A stretch of DNA of 7,755 nucleotides from Thermodesulfobacteriales bacterium (GTDB lineage Bacteria; Desulfobacterota; Thermodesulfobacteria; Thermodesulfobacteriales; Thermodesulfatatoraceae). The notes under the pieces were generated by a model. That model was not told the origin of the DNA. It saw only the letters and a program-made list of their open reading frames with translations, and ran no database searches. The position numbers and the translations under genes are program-made. Location: NCBI GenBank assembly GCA_026985945.1, contig JALSPN010000227.1, positions 1 to 7,755 of the forward strand, written 5' to 3'. Of the stretch, positions 6,650 to 7,755 are shown piece by piece (position 1 is the stretch's first letter; each line of letters opens with the position of its first letter).

Positions 6650-7755
6650 ATGATAAATCACGTATCAGAGATACCCATAGAAGGAATAACCTATAAACAG
6701 CTCCGCATAGAAAAGAAGCCTTTGACACCGGAATATGTTCCTCCACCTCCGGAGCTGGTGCCGGCAGCCAAACGCGCAGTTTGTATTGATCCCAGCCGCA
6801 CCTGTATGCCCTTCGGGGCCATGTGGGCTACGCTGGGGGTCCATCGGGCCATTCCCTTTGTGCAGGGGGCACAGGGTTGTACCACTTACGTGCGCTATAC
6901 TTTTTCCCGTGTCTTCCGTGAACCGGCCTCCATTGCTACGGCCTCCTTTCATGAAGATGCCGCGGTCTTCGGTGGCCGTAAGAATCTTGTTCGCGGAGTG
7001 CGGAACCTGGTCTGCCGCTATAAACCGGAGCTCATCGCTATCGTTACCACCTGTTCAAGTGAGGTTATCGGAGATGACATTCAGAGCTTTCTTGCTGAGG
7101 CCTTAGATATTATGGAGGAGGAATTCGGACCGGAGGTGCTTGATCTTACGAAGTTTGTGGTGGTAAATACTCCGAGCTTTGCCGGCTCCCACGTGGAGGG
7201 CTACAACCGTGCTGCCCAGGAATTCCTCAAGACCCTTTCACGCAGGAGCGGCCAGCCTTCCGAAGACCTATACTTTATCCCCGGATTTCTCATGCCCGGA
7301 GATTTGCGGGAATTAAAACATCTCTTCAATCTCATGGGGGTCTCCTACCATCTCCTTTTTGATATAAGTGCTACTCTTGATTGTCCACTGGTAGGTATGC
7401 CCAACAAGATCCCCTACTACCCTCCAGGAGGCAGCCGGGTAGAGGAGTTTGTGCGGGCTGGAGATGCGAAAGCTATTTTTGCCCTTTCGCCGGATGCCGG
7501 GGGAGCCGGTGCGAAATGGCTCTCCCGTCGTCACAAAGTGCCGGCCTTTGTTCTTCCTGTGCCCATAGGGGTAGGCAACACCGATCAGCTCCTCAAGACG
7601 CTAATAGAGGTCTCGGGGCGGTCCATTCCGGAGGCTATACGCTGGGAACGGGGTATCCTCCTTGACGCCATGGCCGATACCCTGCACTACACCATGATGA
7701 AGCGGGTAGCCATCTGTGGTGACTCGGATTTTGCGGCTGCGGCCACCCGCTTCGT
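6650..7755 (+). CDS. nifK: nitrogenase beta subunit NifK (3' end cut by window edge)
   Basis: This is the beta subunit of dinitrogenase, which shares the P-cluster with NifD. The 368 codons visible are open and run off the window, leaving about a quarter of the usual length unseen. All three beta P-cluster cysteines are present and encoded by TGT: C52 in RTCMPFGA (Azotobacter Cys70), C77 in GAQGCTTY (Cys95) and C135 in TTCSSEVIGDD (Cys153). S176 in NTPSFAGSH matches Ser188, which binds the oxidised P-cluster. FREP and EDAAVFGG (102-109) are further family landmarks. The N-terminus is shorter than in Azotobacter NifK and nearer the V/Fe-type beta subunits. The ATG follows GGGAGG with suitable spacing and lies 20 bp after nifD. 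That gap leaves no room for a delta-subunit (vnfG/anfG) gene in its usual place. Confidence 0.95.
   Translation, partial: MINHVSEIPIEGITYKQLRIEKKPLTPEYVPPPPELVPAAKRAVCIDPSRTCMPFGAMWATLGVHRAIPFVQGAQGCTTYVRYTFSRVFREPASIATASFHEDAAVFGGRKNLVRGVRNLVCRYKPELIAIVTTCSSEVIGDDIQSFLAEALDIMEEEFGPEVLDLTKFVVVNTPSFAGSHVEGYNRAAQEFLKTLSRRSGQPSEDLYFIPGFLMPGDLRELKHLFNLMGVSYHLLFDISATLDCPLVGMPNKIPYYPPGGSRVEEFVRAGDAKAIFALSPDAGGAGAKWLSRRHKVPAFVLPVPIGVGNTDQLLKTLIEVSGRSIPEAIRWERGILLDAMADTLHYTMMKRVAICGDSDFAAAATRF

Overview
The window is a nitrogen-fixation (nif) locus from an anaerobic bacterium. It carries two divergent transcription units. On the minus strand are a homocitrate-synthase-like gene (nifV-like) and, 24 bp after it, a GAF/AAA+ sigma-54 activator of NifA type that runs off the left edge. 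On the plus strand is a tightly packed operon: nifH, nifI1, nifI2, nifB, nifD and nifK, the last cut by the right edge. NifI-type PII proteins between nifH and nifD, a short stand-alone NifB and a shared codon style suggest an anaerobe, possibly a thermophile of the Thermodesulfobacteriota kind. That taxonomic guess comes from overall character and is weak.

The main observation is in nifD. Its frame is interrupted by one in-frame TGA (5334-5336) and otherwise runs intact for 476 residues. The TGA falls exactly where nitrogenase alpha subunits have the first P-cluster cysteine (Cys62 of Azotobacter NifD, in the RGCAYAG motif). Here the reading is R-G-[TGA]-A-F-A-G, and the next P-cluster cysteine follows 26 residues later, as in Azotobacter. 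Directly after the TGA lies a very GC-rich stretch. It can fold into a hairpin whose loop begins 19 nt after the TGA with GG, which fits the bacterial SECIS pattern. I interpret this as a probable selenocysteine P-cluster ligand (Sec46), that is, a candidate selenoprotein nitrogenase. I know of no described precedent. A single-base mutation or sequencing error remains the main alternative.

Region by region: 1-1421 (minus) is the NifA-like activator; 1446-2561 (minus) is the NifV-like protein; 2562-2754 is a divergent intergenic region with a 20-bp dyad and a very good -24/-12 (sigma-54) promoter for nifH; 2755-3588 nifH; 3619-3936 nifI1; 3947-4324 nifI2; 4342-5175 nifB; 5199-6629 nifD with the recoded TGA; 6650-7755 nifK (partial).

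The genes form a working set. NifB makes the Fe-S core of the cofactor and the NifV-like protein would supply its organic acid. NifH delivers electrons to NifDK, NifI1/NifI2 would switch the enzyme off in response to nitrogen status, and the activator would drive the sigma-54 promoter. NifD has several vanadium/iron-type motifs (FTGNG, PRxWHW), yet no delta-subunit gene lies between nifD and nifK. The enzyme therefore looks like one of the uncharacterised nitrogenase lineages rather than a textbook Mo, V or Fe type. Whether nifE/nifN follow nifK cannot be seen here.
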